A stretch of 29,158 nt of DNA from Clostridium sp. CAG:1000 (lineage in GTDB: Bacteria > Bacillota_I > Bacilli_A > RF39 > UBA660). A model generated the notes under the pieces. That model searched no databases, was not told the DNA's origin, and saw nothing but the letters and a program-made list of their open reading frames with translations. Below, in pieces: positions 1 to 7,408 of the stretch (positions are counted from its first letter, which is position 1; each line of letters starts with the position of its first letter). The stretch covers positions 1 through 29,158 of the forward strand of contig HG000343.1 in the NCBI GenBank assembly GCA_000436975.1, read 5' to 3'. The position numbers and the translations under genes are program-made.

Positions 1-15
1 ATCTTTTTAAAATAA

Positions 16-42
16 ATTAAAAAATAGAGATTTTTCTCTATT
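16..42 (-). terminator. Rho-independent terminator of the pilin locus
   Basis: An 8-bp perfect stem (23-30 with 35-42) has a 4-base loop. Read on the minus strand it is followed by a T-rich tail (about 22 down to 16). It lies about 250 bases past the stop of the DUF6273 reading frame and is the first good minus-strand terminator there. Confidence 0.6.
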
Positions 43-114
43 AATAAAGTTATAGTAGTCTTTATTCAAAAAGTTATATTAATCTTTTTACCCTTTCTTA
101 AAATTTTTATTTAG

Positions 115-155
115 TCCAGTTATGTCTCGATCGACATAACTGGATTCTCTTTTTT
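115..155 (+). repeat. 12-bp perfect hairpin downstream of the pilin/DUF6273 gene
   Basis: The arms at 115-126 and 133-144 are perfectly complementary around a 6-base loop. On the plus strand a T-rich run (145-155) follows, so it could terminate plus-strand transcription, but no plus-strand gene ends here. On the minus strand, the direction of the pilin gene, the tail is A-rich, so it is a poor terminator for that gene. A DNA hairpin or cruciform downstream of a hypervariable target gene is an alternative (see findings). Confidence 0.7.
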
Positions 156-292
156 ATGTTCTTCATTTTGCTTGTCCTCACTTTCGTTCGGAGCTCGCTC
201 ATTATTATCTTCTCAACTTTTTTTAGTTAATCAGTTAATCTTTCTTTTAATATTGTTTTTTTCAAATCTTCCAACTATCTATCTTCATTTTA
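156..292. other. 3' flank of the pilin gene with a GC-richer element
   Basis: No convincing gene is present. Read on the minus strand, about 208-168 is noticeably richer in G+C than its surroundings and contains the palindrome GAGCTC. The 10-mer AAAATGAAGA occurs twice on the minus strand: just after the DUF6273 stop (about 281-290) and beside this element (about 162-171). The function is unknown. A short plus-strand reading frame through the region looks like noise because it lacks a ribosome site. Confidence 0.4.
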
Positions 293-985
293 TTACCCAA
301 TTCGGAACGCTGGAGAAACGCCGCCTATATTACGATCATCAAGATAGAAAGATCCACCAGAAGCACCGACAGCGTAGAATTCATAACTATTCACAGAATA
401 GGCACAGCGTAACCACCAAAAACTAAAATATGTTGAACTTACTCCTTTTATTGCACTATCATAACTGCTTGTAGTCACACCTTTACTATTATAATAGTCT
501 AATTGTCTTGTAGAATCTTTTGCTGAATCATATTGATTTGACCAATCTGAATATATTTCTTTTGGTGCTAGTAAATATAGTTTATCTGTCGATGTAAAGT
601 TATCAGCGTCCTCTTTTCCATGTCCTGATACTGTTTTTGTATCAATAATTACACTCTTTAATTCATCTGGTAATGAATTATAAATATCGTTATCTATAAA
701 TGTTTTCATTTGACTTTTTGGCCATCCATCTTTATTAGTCAGTGAGAATCCTTCTTGTTTACACTCATCTGGTGTACTCTTATTAGCTATTCTTACCTTA
801 TGTTTTCCATATGTACCTAAGTCTACTTCTTTTGTATCTCCTACTTTATATTTATCTGTATTTCCTGCTTTAACATTACTTGCTATTGTATCCCATGAAT
901 CTTCTGTAAATGATTTTGATGGCAGTGGTGTTTGTGATGTACTTCCATTACACTCAAACTTATATCCTGATGGTACATCTTTCAT
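293..985 (-). pseudogene. DUF6273 (C-type-lectin-like) module, out of frame with its pilin head
   Basis: The 230-residue frame carries the motifs TEDSWDTIASNVKAG, EVDLGTYGKHKVRIANKSTPDEC and NSLPDELKSVIIDT, then a C-terminal WWLR...GGVSPAFRIG signature. This is the layout of DUF6273 surface modules, related to the FGE/C-type-lectin fold. The only ATG near its start (985) has no visible ribosome site, so independent translation is unlikely. It is out of frame with the upstream pilin gene (960-1655). Removing one 256-bp unit between the 15-bp repeats at 727-741 and 983-997 joins the two frames exactly and gives a 368-residue pilin-DUF6273 protein. The last ~40 codons are compositionally distinct: 301-420 is 45% G+C (54/120), against 28% (34/120) for the next 120 bases. 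Rare codons (CGC, GCC, GGC, GCG, GGG) cluster there. I read this as the displaced 3' part of one gene; a frameshifted fusion protein is possible but less likely. Confidence 0.65.
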
Positions 986-997
986 CTTTATTAGTCA
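727..997. repeat. 256-bp insertion flanked by 15-bp direct repeats
   Basis: The 15-mer catctttattagtca occurs at 727-741 and again at 983-997, exactly 256 bases apart. The DNA between encodes a divergent second copy of the first part of the DUF6273 module already present at about 1050-1230. Collapsing the repeat restores one open frame, because 256 is not a multiple of three. It looks like homology-assisted insertion or gene conversion from a paralogous pilin gene; a repeat-induced assembly error cannot be excluded. Confidence 0.8.
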
Positions 998-1655
998 TTG
1001 TTGAATTCATTTTGTTTTGTGTAATTATATCAACAAATTCTAATACAAAACCACATGCACTTTGTGAGAATCCTTCTTGATTACATTCGTCTGGTGTACT
1101 CATATTAGATATTCTTACTGTATGTTTTCCATATGTACCTAAGTCTACTTCTTTTTCATCTCCAACATGATAATTGCTTGTTTGCCCTGACCTTACAGCG
1201 TTTGCTATTGTATCCCAATCATCTTCTGCAAAAGTCTTTGGTTTTTTAGGGCCACACTCTTCATTATCTAAATTTCCATCTTTTAAGTCACTACTTTTTA
1301 AGTCAGTTATCTTTTTACCTGATGGTAATTCTGCTATCCAAGTACCGTTTGATACTTTCATACTTTTTACTGATCCATCAGCATTTAAAAGTACACAATA
1401 TTGTAGTTTTTTACCTGTCATATCTAGTTTAGTGTCATCTTCACTACTTACATATGTTAGTTTATTTCCTTTCATACTTTCAGATATGTATTTTTTAGAT
1501 ACTTCACTATATACTGTTTTTGCTTCTGTTAAGAAACTATTCTTCTTTGAATCATTAAACATCTTTAGTACGTTTGGTAATGCTATTATAACTAGTATTG
1601 CAAGTATAGCTATTACTGCTAATAATTCTACTAATGTAAATCCTTTTTTATTCAT
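960..1655 (-). CDS. Type IV pilin-like protein with truncated DUF6273 module
   Basis: The protein (231 aa) begins MNKKGFTLVELLAVIAILAI, a textbook prepilin N-terminus: a short basic leader, G5|F6 cleavage by prepilin peptidase, Glu at mature position 5, and a hydrophobic helix to about residue 30. A pseudopilin-like body follows to about residue 135. A DUF6273 start then appears (TFAEDDWDTIANAVRSG, EVDLGTYGKHTVRIS, FVLEFVDIITQ) and breaks off after MTNKD in a seven-residue out-of-frame tail. Such proteins are exported and assembled or displayed at the surface. The ribosome site AAGGAG lies about 8 bases before the ATG. The gene is disrupted by the 256-bp insertion; the product shown lacks the lectin-like C-terminus. 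No pilus assembly genes are in the window, so it may be a stand-alone pilin target served by machinery elsewhere. Confidence 0.85.
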   Translation of the reverse strand: MNKKGFTLVELLAVIAILAILVIIALPNVLKMFNDSKKNSFLTEAKTVYSEVSKKYISESMKGNKLTYVSSEDDTKLDMTGKKLQYCVLLNADGSVKSMKVSNGTWIAELPSGKKITDLKSSDLKDGNLDNEECGPKKPKTFAEDDWDTIANAVRSGQTSNYHVGDEKEVDLGTYGKHTVRISNMSTPDECNQEGFSQSACGFVLEFVDIITQNKMNSTMTNKDERCTIRI

Positions 1656-1686
1656 ATAACCTTACTCCTTCTATTGTCATAATAAA

Positions 1687-1716
1687 ATTGTATCATTTTT
1701 AATTAATAATAGTCAA
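1687..1716 (-). promoter_or_regulatory. Promoter of the pilin gene
   Basis: On the minus strand, TTGACT (1716-1711), an 18-base spacer and TACAAT (1692-1687) match sigma-A boxes about 30 bases upstream of the start codon. Confidence 0.6.
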
Positions 1717-1750
1717 TTCACAAGCACTTGACATTTATAGTATTGTAAAC

Positions 1751-1779
1751 AAATAGCAAAGAATTTCTCTTTGCTATTT
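1751..1779 (-). terminator. Terminator of the cohesin/cadherin-like gene
   Basis: A 12-bp perfect stem (1751-1762 with 1768-1779) with a 5-base loop overlaps the stop codon. Only a short T-tract follows on the minus strand, so strength is uncertain. Confidence 0.6.
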
Positions 1780-3114
1780 ATCATTTAAATCAAAGTCATC
1801 TTCTAGTGATGAATCATCATCTGTCTCATCTAATTCTTCATTTATTTCTTCTGTTTCATCTTCATCTATATCAATATCTTCATCTTCTTCACTATCATCT
1901 AAAACATTATCTAAATCTTTTGTTTTTTCTAAGTCTTCTTCTTTATTTTTCTTTTTCTTATTTTTAATAATTAAGAATACTATTAAACCAATAATTCCTA
2001 ATCCTAATACTACTAAGCCTACTATTAACAAAGGACTTGTTTTCTTTTTAACAACAGCTACTATATCTTTCTCTATTGTTATTGTATATTTTTTTGTTTT
2101 AGCACCATTTCTAACTTCTATAATTATATTACTTCCATTTTGTAGATTTTGATTTCCTTTAATAGTATATTTTGATTCAGTATTTACTAGTTCAATATTT
2201 ATTTTTAATGAATATTCATCTTTTATTTTTAATTTGTATTCTAATACATTTGGATCAAATTTTATATCATATCCTTCTACTTCTAAAGTATTAATATCAC
2301 AATCTGTATCAGCACTGTCATATTTAACAATTAATTTATAATCAATAGAATCTCCTTCACTATTAGAAACAGTAATAATAAACTCATTATCACCATTTTT
2401 CAATTCTTTTTTTCCAACATTTGTAACAGTAGTACCACCAACACCTATACCTCTAATATCCACTATTTTTTCAGTTGAAGTGTATTCATATTCATACTTT
2501 TTACCATCAAAATCTTCTATTTTAGTTCCATTAATAGTTATACTTGATAAGCGAGGCTCTATTATCTTTTTAATCTTTATAAATGAATTTACTTGTCCAC
2601 TACATTCCAAATAAGCATTCTCTGCATCTGAAATAACATATTTAAATGAGCCGCTATCATTATCACCACTTGCCATTAAGGATAATTTTGTACTTGTTTC
2701 ATTAGTATTTTTTACTTTAAAACTAATACTTGCTACTTTAATAAAAGAACCTTTATTATCACTACTAGTAATATATTTATTTTTATTCTTAGTTGATATA
2801 TCTAAGATAATAGTATTGTATTTTGAGTTATCATTACTAACTATTTCTTTTCTTATATTTTCCCAATTATAGTAAGACTTAACTCCACTATTAATTTCAG
2901 GATCTAATACATTTGGATCATATTCTATTTCATAATGTATTCCATATAATGTATTTTGATCAGTACCAGTTGTACCTAAATTATATGTAACTGTCTGCCC
3001 TACATTAAAGGTTTGATTACTTTCAAGTTCAGCATGACATGTATTAGTATCAGCTTTTAGAAATGGTATAAAAGCTATTAATAAACCTAACAATAAAACT
3101 ATTTTCTTTTTCAT
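1774..3114 (-). CDS. Membrane-anchored surface protein, cohesin-like plus cadherin-like domains
   Basis: The 446-aa protein has a signal peptide (about 1-22). A beta-rich domain at about 30-170 starts with spaced hydrophobics and the phrase GIHYEIEYDPNVLD, resembling cohesin-type modules. Two cadherin-like beta-sandwich units follow (about 185-265 and 270-350; typical phrases LSSITINGTKI and INTLEVEGYDIKFDPNVLEYKL). One transmembrane helix lies at about 362-385, then a lysine patch and a highly acidic tail rich in Asp and Glu (about 395-446). It is therefore an extracellular adhesive or binding protein with a cytoplasmic tail; its ligand is unknown. I chose the ATG at 3114 over the GTG at 3126 because GGTG sits about 6 bases upstream of it, a spacing also seen at the 7344 gene. 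It lies next to the pilin locus, in the same direction but with its own terminator. Confidence 0.75.
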   Translation of the reverse strand: MKKKIVLLLGLLIAFIPFLKADTNTCHAELESNQTFNVGQTVTYNLGTTGTDQNTLYGIHYEIEYDPNVLDPEINSGVKSYYNWENIRKEIVSNDNSKYNTIILDISTKNKNKYITSSDNKGSFIKVASISFKVKNTNETSTKLSLMASGDNDSGSFKYVISDAENAYLECSGQVNSFIKIKKIIEPRLSSITINGTKIEDFDGKKYEYEYTSTEKIVDIRGIGVGGTTVTNVGKKELKNGDNEFIITVSNSEGDSIDYKLIVKYDSADTDCDINTLEVEGYDIKFDPNVLEYKLKIKDEYSLKINIELVNTESKYTIKGNQNLQNGSNIIIEVRNGAKTKKYTITIEKDIVAVVKKKTSPLLIVGLVVLGLGIIGLIVFLIIKNKKKKNKEEDLEKTKDLDNVLDDSEEDEDIDIDEDETEEINEELDETDDDSSLEDDFDLNDK

Positions 3115-3201
3115 ATTATTCACCACTATAATAATATCACATTAAAATAATAAATATTATCATTTTTTGTAATATTTACATTGATTTAAGTAAATCATTA
3201 T

Positions 3202-3230
3202 ATAAAAAAGAAAAACAATTAGTTTTTCTT
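3202..3230 (-). terminator. Terminator of valS
   Basis: A 9-bp stem (3208-3216 with 3222-3230) holds the valS stop codon in its 5-base loop and is followed on the minus strand by six T residues. Confidence 0.8.
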
Positions 3231-5747
3231 AAGTATTTCTAATCTATCCATTTCTTTTTGTAAATCCTCACGTTCTTTATCAACTATATTCTTAGGTGCT
3301 TTGTTACAATAATTTTCATTTGAAAGTAATGCTTTTCTTCTTTGAATAGATTTTTCTAATGATTCAATTTCTTGTTTTTTCTTTTCTTCCTCTTCTTTAC
3401 TGTTTTTAGAGTTATCAAAATAAATATCTAGTTTATAGTTATAAAGTTCAACTGTTAATTTATCATTAAACTTACTATTTTCTACTATTTTATCATTTAG
3501 TTTTAACATACTATTTAATAAATCATTATTATTATAATCAATTACTTCAAAATCATTTGATATTTTATTTTCTAATTTTTTATTTCTAAATAGTGTTACA
3601 AATTCTAATAGTTCATCTATTTTCTTAGTTTCATCTTTAAATATTAACTTTTTATTTACAGTTGGATAACTTTCAAATATTAATAATTCTTTATTCTTAA
3701 TTGGCAATGATGAATATAACTCTTCAGTTACAAATGGCATAAATGGATGCATCATTTTAATTATAGATAGAAGTGTATAATATAGAGTTGATTTAGTTGA
3801 AGTACTATCACTAAACTTAGATATTTCTATATATTTATCACAGAATATATCCCATATAAATGAATAAAGTTCACTACCTGCGATATTAAAGTCATACTTT
3901 TCCATTGATTTAGTTACTATTTTTATAGTTTCATTTAATTTAGTAAGTACCCATTTATCTGAATCATTTAAGTTTTCTAATTTATATTCTTCTTCTTTAA
4001 AGTCTTCTAATTTCATAAGTACAAATCTACTAGCATTCCATAGTTTATTAATAAAATTCCATGTTGATGATAGCTTTTCTGTACTAAAGTTTAAGTCCAT
4101 TCCTAAAGTTGAGCTAGTTGTTAAATAAAATCTTAATGCATCTGCGCCATACTGTTCAATCATATCAAGTGGGTCTATACCATTACCAAGAGATTTACTC
4201 ATTTTTCTTCCTTGATTATCTCTTATAAGCCCATGAATTATACAGTCTTTATATGGTGATTTACCGTGTATATTAAGTGATTGAAACATCATTCTAGCAC
4301 CCCAGAAGAATATTATATCAAATCCGAGTACTATTGTATTTGTTGGGAAATATCTTTTAAAGTCTTCTGTTTCATCAGGCCAACCAAGAGTACTAAATGG
4401 CCACAACGCACTACTAAACCACGTATCTAATACATCATTATCTTGTACCCATCCTTCACCTTCTGGTGCTTCCATTCCACAGTAAACTTCTTCATTTCTA
4501 TACCAAACTGGAATTCTATGTCCCCACCATAATTGTCTTGATATACACCAATCATGGCAGTCTTCCATCCATCCTTTCATTAGTATTTTTTCATATCTAT
4601 TTGGTATAAAATTGACTTTATCATCTGTATTTTGATTATCTATTAACATTTTAGCAAGTTTATCCATTTTAACAAACCATTGTTTAGATAAGTAAGGTTC
4701 AACAACTGCATCTGTTCTTTCACTATGACCTACTGAGTGAACCATTGGTTCTATACTAATAAGTAAATTATCACGTTCTAAATCTTTAAGTAGTTCTTCT
4801 CTACATTTTTCACGTGTCATACCTTCATATTTAAGTGCATTTTCATTCATAGTAGCATCTTCATTCATAACTAGTATTCTTTCTAGATTATGTCTTTGCC
4901 CTACTTCAAAGTCATTAGGATCATGAGCAGGTGTAATTTTAACACAACCAGTTCCAAACTCCATATCAGCATGCTCATCACCAATAATTGGAATTAATTT
5001 ATTAACAACCGGTAATATAACATTTTTACCTATTAAATGTTTATATCTTTCATCATTAGGATTAACAGCAACAGCAGTATCACCAAATAATGTTTCTGGT
5101 CTAGTAGTTGCAACATCTAAATATTCATCTGTATTTTCAATAAAATATTTAATATGATAAAATGCACCTTTATCATCCTTATAAATAACTTCTTCATTTG
5201 AAAGAGCAGTTTTAGCAACTGGATCCCAGTTAATAATTCTTTGTCCTCTATAAATAATTCCTTTGTTATAATAATCAACAAATACTTTTCTAACAGCTTT
5301 ATTAAGTCCCTCATCAAGAGTAAATCTTTCTTTTGAATAATCAAGTGCAAATCCAAGTTTACCCCATTGTCTTCTTATATTACCTCTATGATCATTACTC
5401 CATTTATGACATTCTTCTAAGAACTTTTCACGGCCTAATTCATATTTATTAATTCCTTCACTTTTAAGTTTAGCAACTACTTTTGCTTCCGTTGCGATAG
5501 CAGCATGATCCATACCTGGTAACCATAATGTATCAAAGCCTTGCATCTTTTTATATCTTATTATTATATCTTGTAATGAACAGTCATATGCATGCCCTAT
5601 ATGTAAGTTACCTGTTACATTTGGTGGTGGTATAACTATACAAAATGGCTCTTTGCTTTTATCTCCGCTAGTAAAAGCTTGCTTTTTTAACCATGTTTCA
5701 TATTTATCTTTTTCTACTTGTTTATGATCATATTTTTTATCTATCAT
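3219..5747 (-). CDS. valS: Valyl-tRNA synthetase
   Basis: This class I synthetase joins valine to tRNA-Val in the cytoplasm. The 842-aa length fits Bacillota ValRS. PPPNVTGNLHIGH contains the HIGH ATP-binding motif (49-52), and GRKMSKSLGN holds KMSKS (515-519). The CP1 editing domain spans about 187-337, with ATTRPETLFGD and the threonine-rich and Asp-containing segments used to clear mischarged Thr. WCISRQLWWGHRIPVW is a ValRS signature. The alpha-helical anticodon-binding domain (about 610-740) and the C-terminal coiled-coil tRNA arm (about 780-842) are intact. I start it at the ATG at 5747, with AAGGAAG upstream; the GTG three codons earlier would be too close to that site. It overlaps the end of the HD gene by 11 bases, so the two are translationally coupled and both lie under the valine T-box leader. 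Confidence 0.97.
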   Translation of the reverse strand: MIDKKYDHKQVEKDKYETWLKKQAFTSGDKSKEPFCIVIPPPNVTGNLHIGHAYDCSLQDIIIRYKKMQGFDTLWLPGMDHAAIATEAKVVAKLKSEGINKYELGREKFLEECHKWSNDHRGNIRRQWGKLGFALDYSKERFTLDEGLNKAVRKVFVDYYNKGIIYRGQRIINWDPVAKTALSNEEVIYKDDKGAFYHIKYFIENTDEYLDVATTRPETLFGDTAVAVNPNDERYKHLIGKNVILPVVNKLIPIIGDEHADMEFGTGCVKITPAHDPNDFEVGQRHNLERILVMNEDATMNENALKYEGMTREKCREELLKDLERDNLLISIEPMVHSVGHSERTDAVVEPYLSKQWFVKMDKLAKMLIDNQNTDDKVNFIPNRYEKILMKGWMEDCHDWCISRQLWWGHRIPVWYRNEEVYCGMEAPEGEGWVQDNDVLDTWFSSALWPFSTLGWPDETEDFKRYFPTNTIVLGFDIIFFWGARMMFQSLNIHGKSPYKDCIIHGLIRDNQGRKMSKSLGNGIDPLDMIEQYGADALRFYLTTSSTLGMDLNFSTEKLSSTWNFINKLWNASRFVLMKLEDFKEEEYKLENLNDSDKWVLTKLNETIKIVTKSMEKYDFNIAGSELYSFIWDIFCDKYIEISKFSDSTSTKSTLYYTLLSIIKMMHPFMPFVTEELYSSLPIKNKELLIFESYPTVNKKLIFKDETKKIDELLEFVTLFRNKKLENKISNDFEVIDYNNNDLLNSMLKLNDKIVENSKFNDKLTVELYNYKLDIYFDNSKNSKEEEEKKKQEIESLEKSIQRRKALLSNENYCNKAPKNIVDKEREDLQKEMDRLEILKKN

Positions 5748-6483
5748 TTTTAACACTTCCTTCTAAATACTTTATTACTTCATCATAATAAGGTTTAATT
5801 ATTTCTTTATTATCAAGACAGTCAAATATCTTTGCTAAATAATTTTTATCCATTATAAATCCTTTACTATAGTCATAATTTAAATCATAAATTGATGCGA
5901 AAAATGCTACTGCTTTTTCATTTAAAGTTTTACATTTTCTAATATCAATTATTTCATGTTTAAAAAATTCATTATGTACCTCATCACTAATAGTAGAATT
6001 ATCAGTTTCTAATTTTAATATATTTTCAGAATAACTATATAATATATCTATCTTATCAGCATCTCTTATTATTTTGGAATGTAGTTTTTCTCTGATAGTT
6101 AAATCATCATCAATTTTAAATTTATTATGATTAAGTATTGCTTTCTTAATTATTTCATAATCACTTTCTTGTACATCATAATCTTTTATCTTGCCTTCTG
6201 AAAATAATATTGCACATCCAAGTTGTGCATGATCTAATAATTCATCATTAAATGATTTATTCTTTGTCCATTGTGAAAATCTTCCTATATCATGAAGAAG
6301 TCCAATCAAACAGGCTAAGTAATTGTCATCTTCATCTAAATTTAATGTAAAAGATATCTCATCACTTTGATGTAAGACTCGATAACTATGATTATATTTA
6401 AATTGAATCATTTTATCTTCAATATCAAATCCCATAAAATATTTATCAAAAATATCAAAATTAGCATTCATTTCATTTTTCAT
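5737..6483 (-). CDS. HD-domain phosphohydrolase
   Basis: The 248-aa protein has the metal ligands of the HD superfamily in order: H32 (NHSYRV), H64-D65 (LLHDIGRFSQW), H85 (LLDHAQLG), H119 (ILNHNK) and D141 (IIRDADKID). HD enzymes cleave phosphomonoesters or phosphodiesters, often of nucleotides; the substrate here cannot be told. A GGAGG site lies about 9 bases before the ATG. It is the first gene after the T-box leader and overlaps valS, so valine-tRNA charging should control it too. That suggests a housekeeping link to translation or nucleotide stress, but this is inference. It is not a RelA/SpoT protein: it lacks the synthetase domain and is too short. Confidence 0.85.
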   Translation of the reverse strand: MKNEMNANFDIFDKYFMGFDIEDKMIQFKYNHSYRVLHQSDEISFTLNLDEDDNYLACLIGLLHDIGRFSQWTKNKSFNDELLDHAQLGCAILFSEGKIKDYDVQESDYEIIKKAILNHNKFKIDDDLTIREKLHSKIIRDADKIDILYSYSENILKLETDNSTISDEVHNEFFKHEIIDIRKCKTLNEKAVAFFASIYDLNYDYSKGFIMDKNYLAKIFDCLDNKEIIKPYYDEVIKYLEGSVKNDR

Positions 6484-6497
6484 ACTTTTTCCTCCAT

Positions 6498-6724
6498 AAA
6501 AAAAGGTACCTTTTAAAGGACGAATTATCGTGGTACCACCTTAATTTATAATATTTCTATTACCTCTTTAGTCTTAATGCAACTAACAATATAATTTACT
6601 ACTATTTCAACTATACAACTCCCAAGCTACCTTTAAATATTAATCACTTAGAAAAACTTTCAGTCTATGATTTTTCTTCCCTATAAGTTACAATATTTTA
6701 CTCCTCTTGTTCTTCGTTTTTACA
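6498..6724 (-). ncRNA. T-box riboswitch (tRNA-Val sensing) upstream of the HD gene-valS
   Basis: The minus-strand leader holds the T-box sequence AAGGTGGTACCACG (6542-6529), whose bulge pairs with the acceptor end of uncharged tRNA. A terminator follows in which AAGGTGGTACC pairs with GGTACCTT (around 6505-6510), then seven T residues (6504-6498). Upstream are stem I elements: AGGAGTAA and GGGAAG segments, the GCTTGGGAG segment, and GAAA...TAGTA. The triplet before GCTTGGGAG is GTA (6630-6628), a valine codon in the expected specifier position, matching valS downstream. When tRNA-Val is uncharged, the antiterminator should form and the HD gene-valS operon should be transcribed. The stem I fold was assigned by eye. 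Confidence 0.9.
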
Positions 6725-6730
6725 TGTATG

Positions 6731-6759
6731 AGTATACAACACATTATCTAAGTTGTCAA
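6731..6759 (-). promoter_or_regulatory. Strong sigma-A promoter of the T-box/HD/valS operon
   Basis: TTGACA (6759-6754), a 17-base spacer and TATACT (6736-6731) on the minus strand give a perfect -35 and a 5/6 -10 box. Transcription should start near 6724. Confidence 0.88.
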
Positions 6760-6762
6760 ATG

Positions 6763-7344
6763 TTATAACAAATATGGTAATAATTTTGGTAATATTACTA
6801 CCATAGTTATTGCTAATAAATATAATATAAATATTAATGAATATATTTTTATATTATCTTTTAGTCTATCATTTAGGTTATATAAAACAGTTAAAATAAT
6901 AGCAAGTATTATAGCAATAATTATTATTCTCAAATATATTAATAAGAAAGTTGGATTATCTGTTAAATACACCTTAAGTTCAAGATTTTTAATAATGGGT
7001 ATTAGCATTAGTCCAAGCCCAGCACCACCATGGGTAAAAAGGAATATTAATCCAAAAGACTTAACGCTAAGTCCAATAAACAGTCCTGCTAAAAAGAATG
7101 GTATTCCAAAATAATATAGTAATATATCCATATCAATATTACTATTAAAAACATTAACAAGTCCAAGGAGCACACATAATATAATAAATATAATTAATAT
7201 ATATGTCTTAAGTTTCTTAAAATCAATTTTTCTTTCTGTGCCATACTTAGAAATAATATAATCAACTTCATCTTCTATTATCATTGAATTTTTATCATGT
7301 AGTTCTCTTAATTTATTTAATTTATCTTCAAAACTATTCTTCAT
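6763..7344 (-). CDS. Small multi-pass membrane protein of unknown function
   Basis: I do not recognise a family. The 193-aa protein has a charged cytoplasmic N-terminus (about 1-45), then about five or six hydrophobic helices. One glycine-rich segment (FLFTHGGAGLGLMLIPII) lies mid-protein. The ATG at 7344 is preceded by AGGTG at 7 bases; a GTG three codons earlier overlaps that site and is rejected. The same leader AGGTGAATAATATG occurs nearly unchanged at the 3114 gene. It lies between the terminator of the kinase-like gene and the valS promoter, so it is probably transcribed alone. Confidence 0.7.
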   Translation of the reverse strand: MKNSFEDKLNKLRELHDKNSMIIEDEVDYIISKYGTERKIDFKKLKTYILIIFIILCVLLGLVNVFNSNIDMDILLYYFGIPFFLAGLFIGLSVKSFGLIFLFTHGGAGLGLMLIPIIKNLELKVYLTDNPTFLLIYLRIIIIAIILAIILTVLYNLNDRLKDNIKIYSLIFILYLLAITMVVILPKLLPYLL

Positions 7345-7383
7345 ATTATTCACCTATAATAATAGTATAAACTAAAATTAAAA

Positions 7384-7406
7384 AGAAGTATATAACATAC
7401 CTCTTA
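7384..7406 (-). terminator. Terminator of the kinase-like gene
   Basis: A 9-bp stem with one G-U pair (7384-7392 with 7398-7406) and a 5-base loop is followed on the minus strand by a T-run. Confidence 0.7.
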
Positions 7407-7408
7407 AT

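Noticed and set aside
172..426. Plus-strand open frame over the 3' end of the DUF6273 module
   Set aside because: No ribosome site or promoter; it mirrors the coding frame on the other strand.
960..985. Programmed frameshift joining the pilin and DUF6273 frames
   Set aside because: No clear slippery heptamer, and the result would carry two DUF6273 starts; the duplicated 15-mers explain the break better.
1174..1659. 161-codon plus-strand frame opposite the pilin gene
   Set aside because: Antisense shadow of the prepilin-coding strand.
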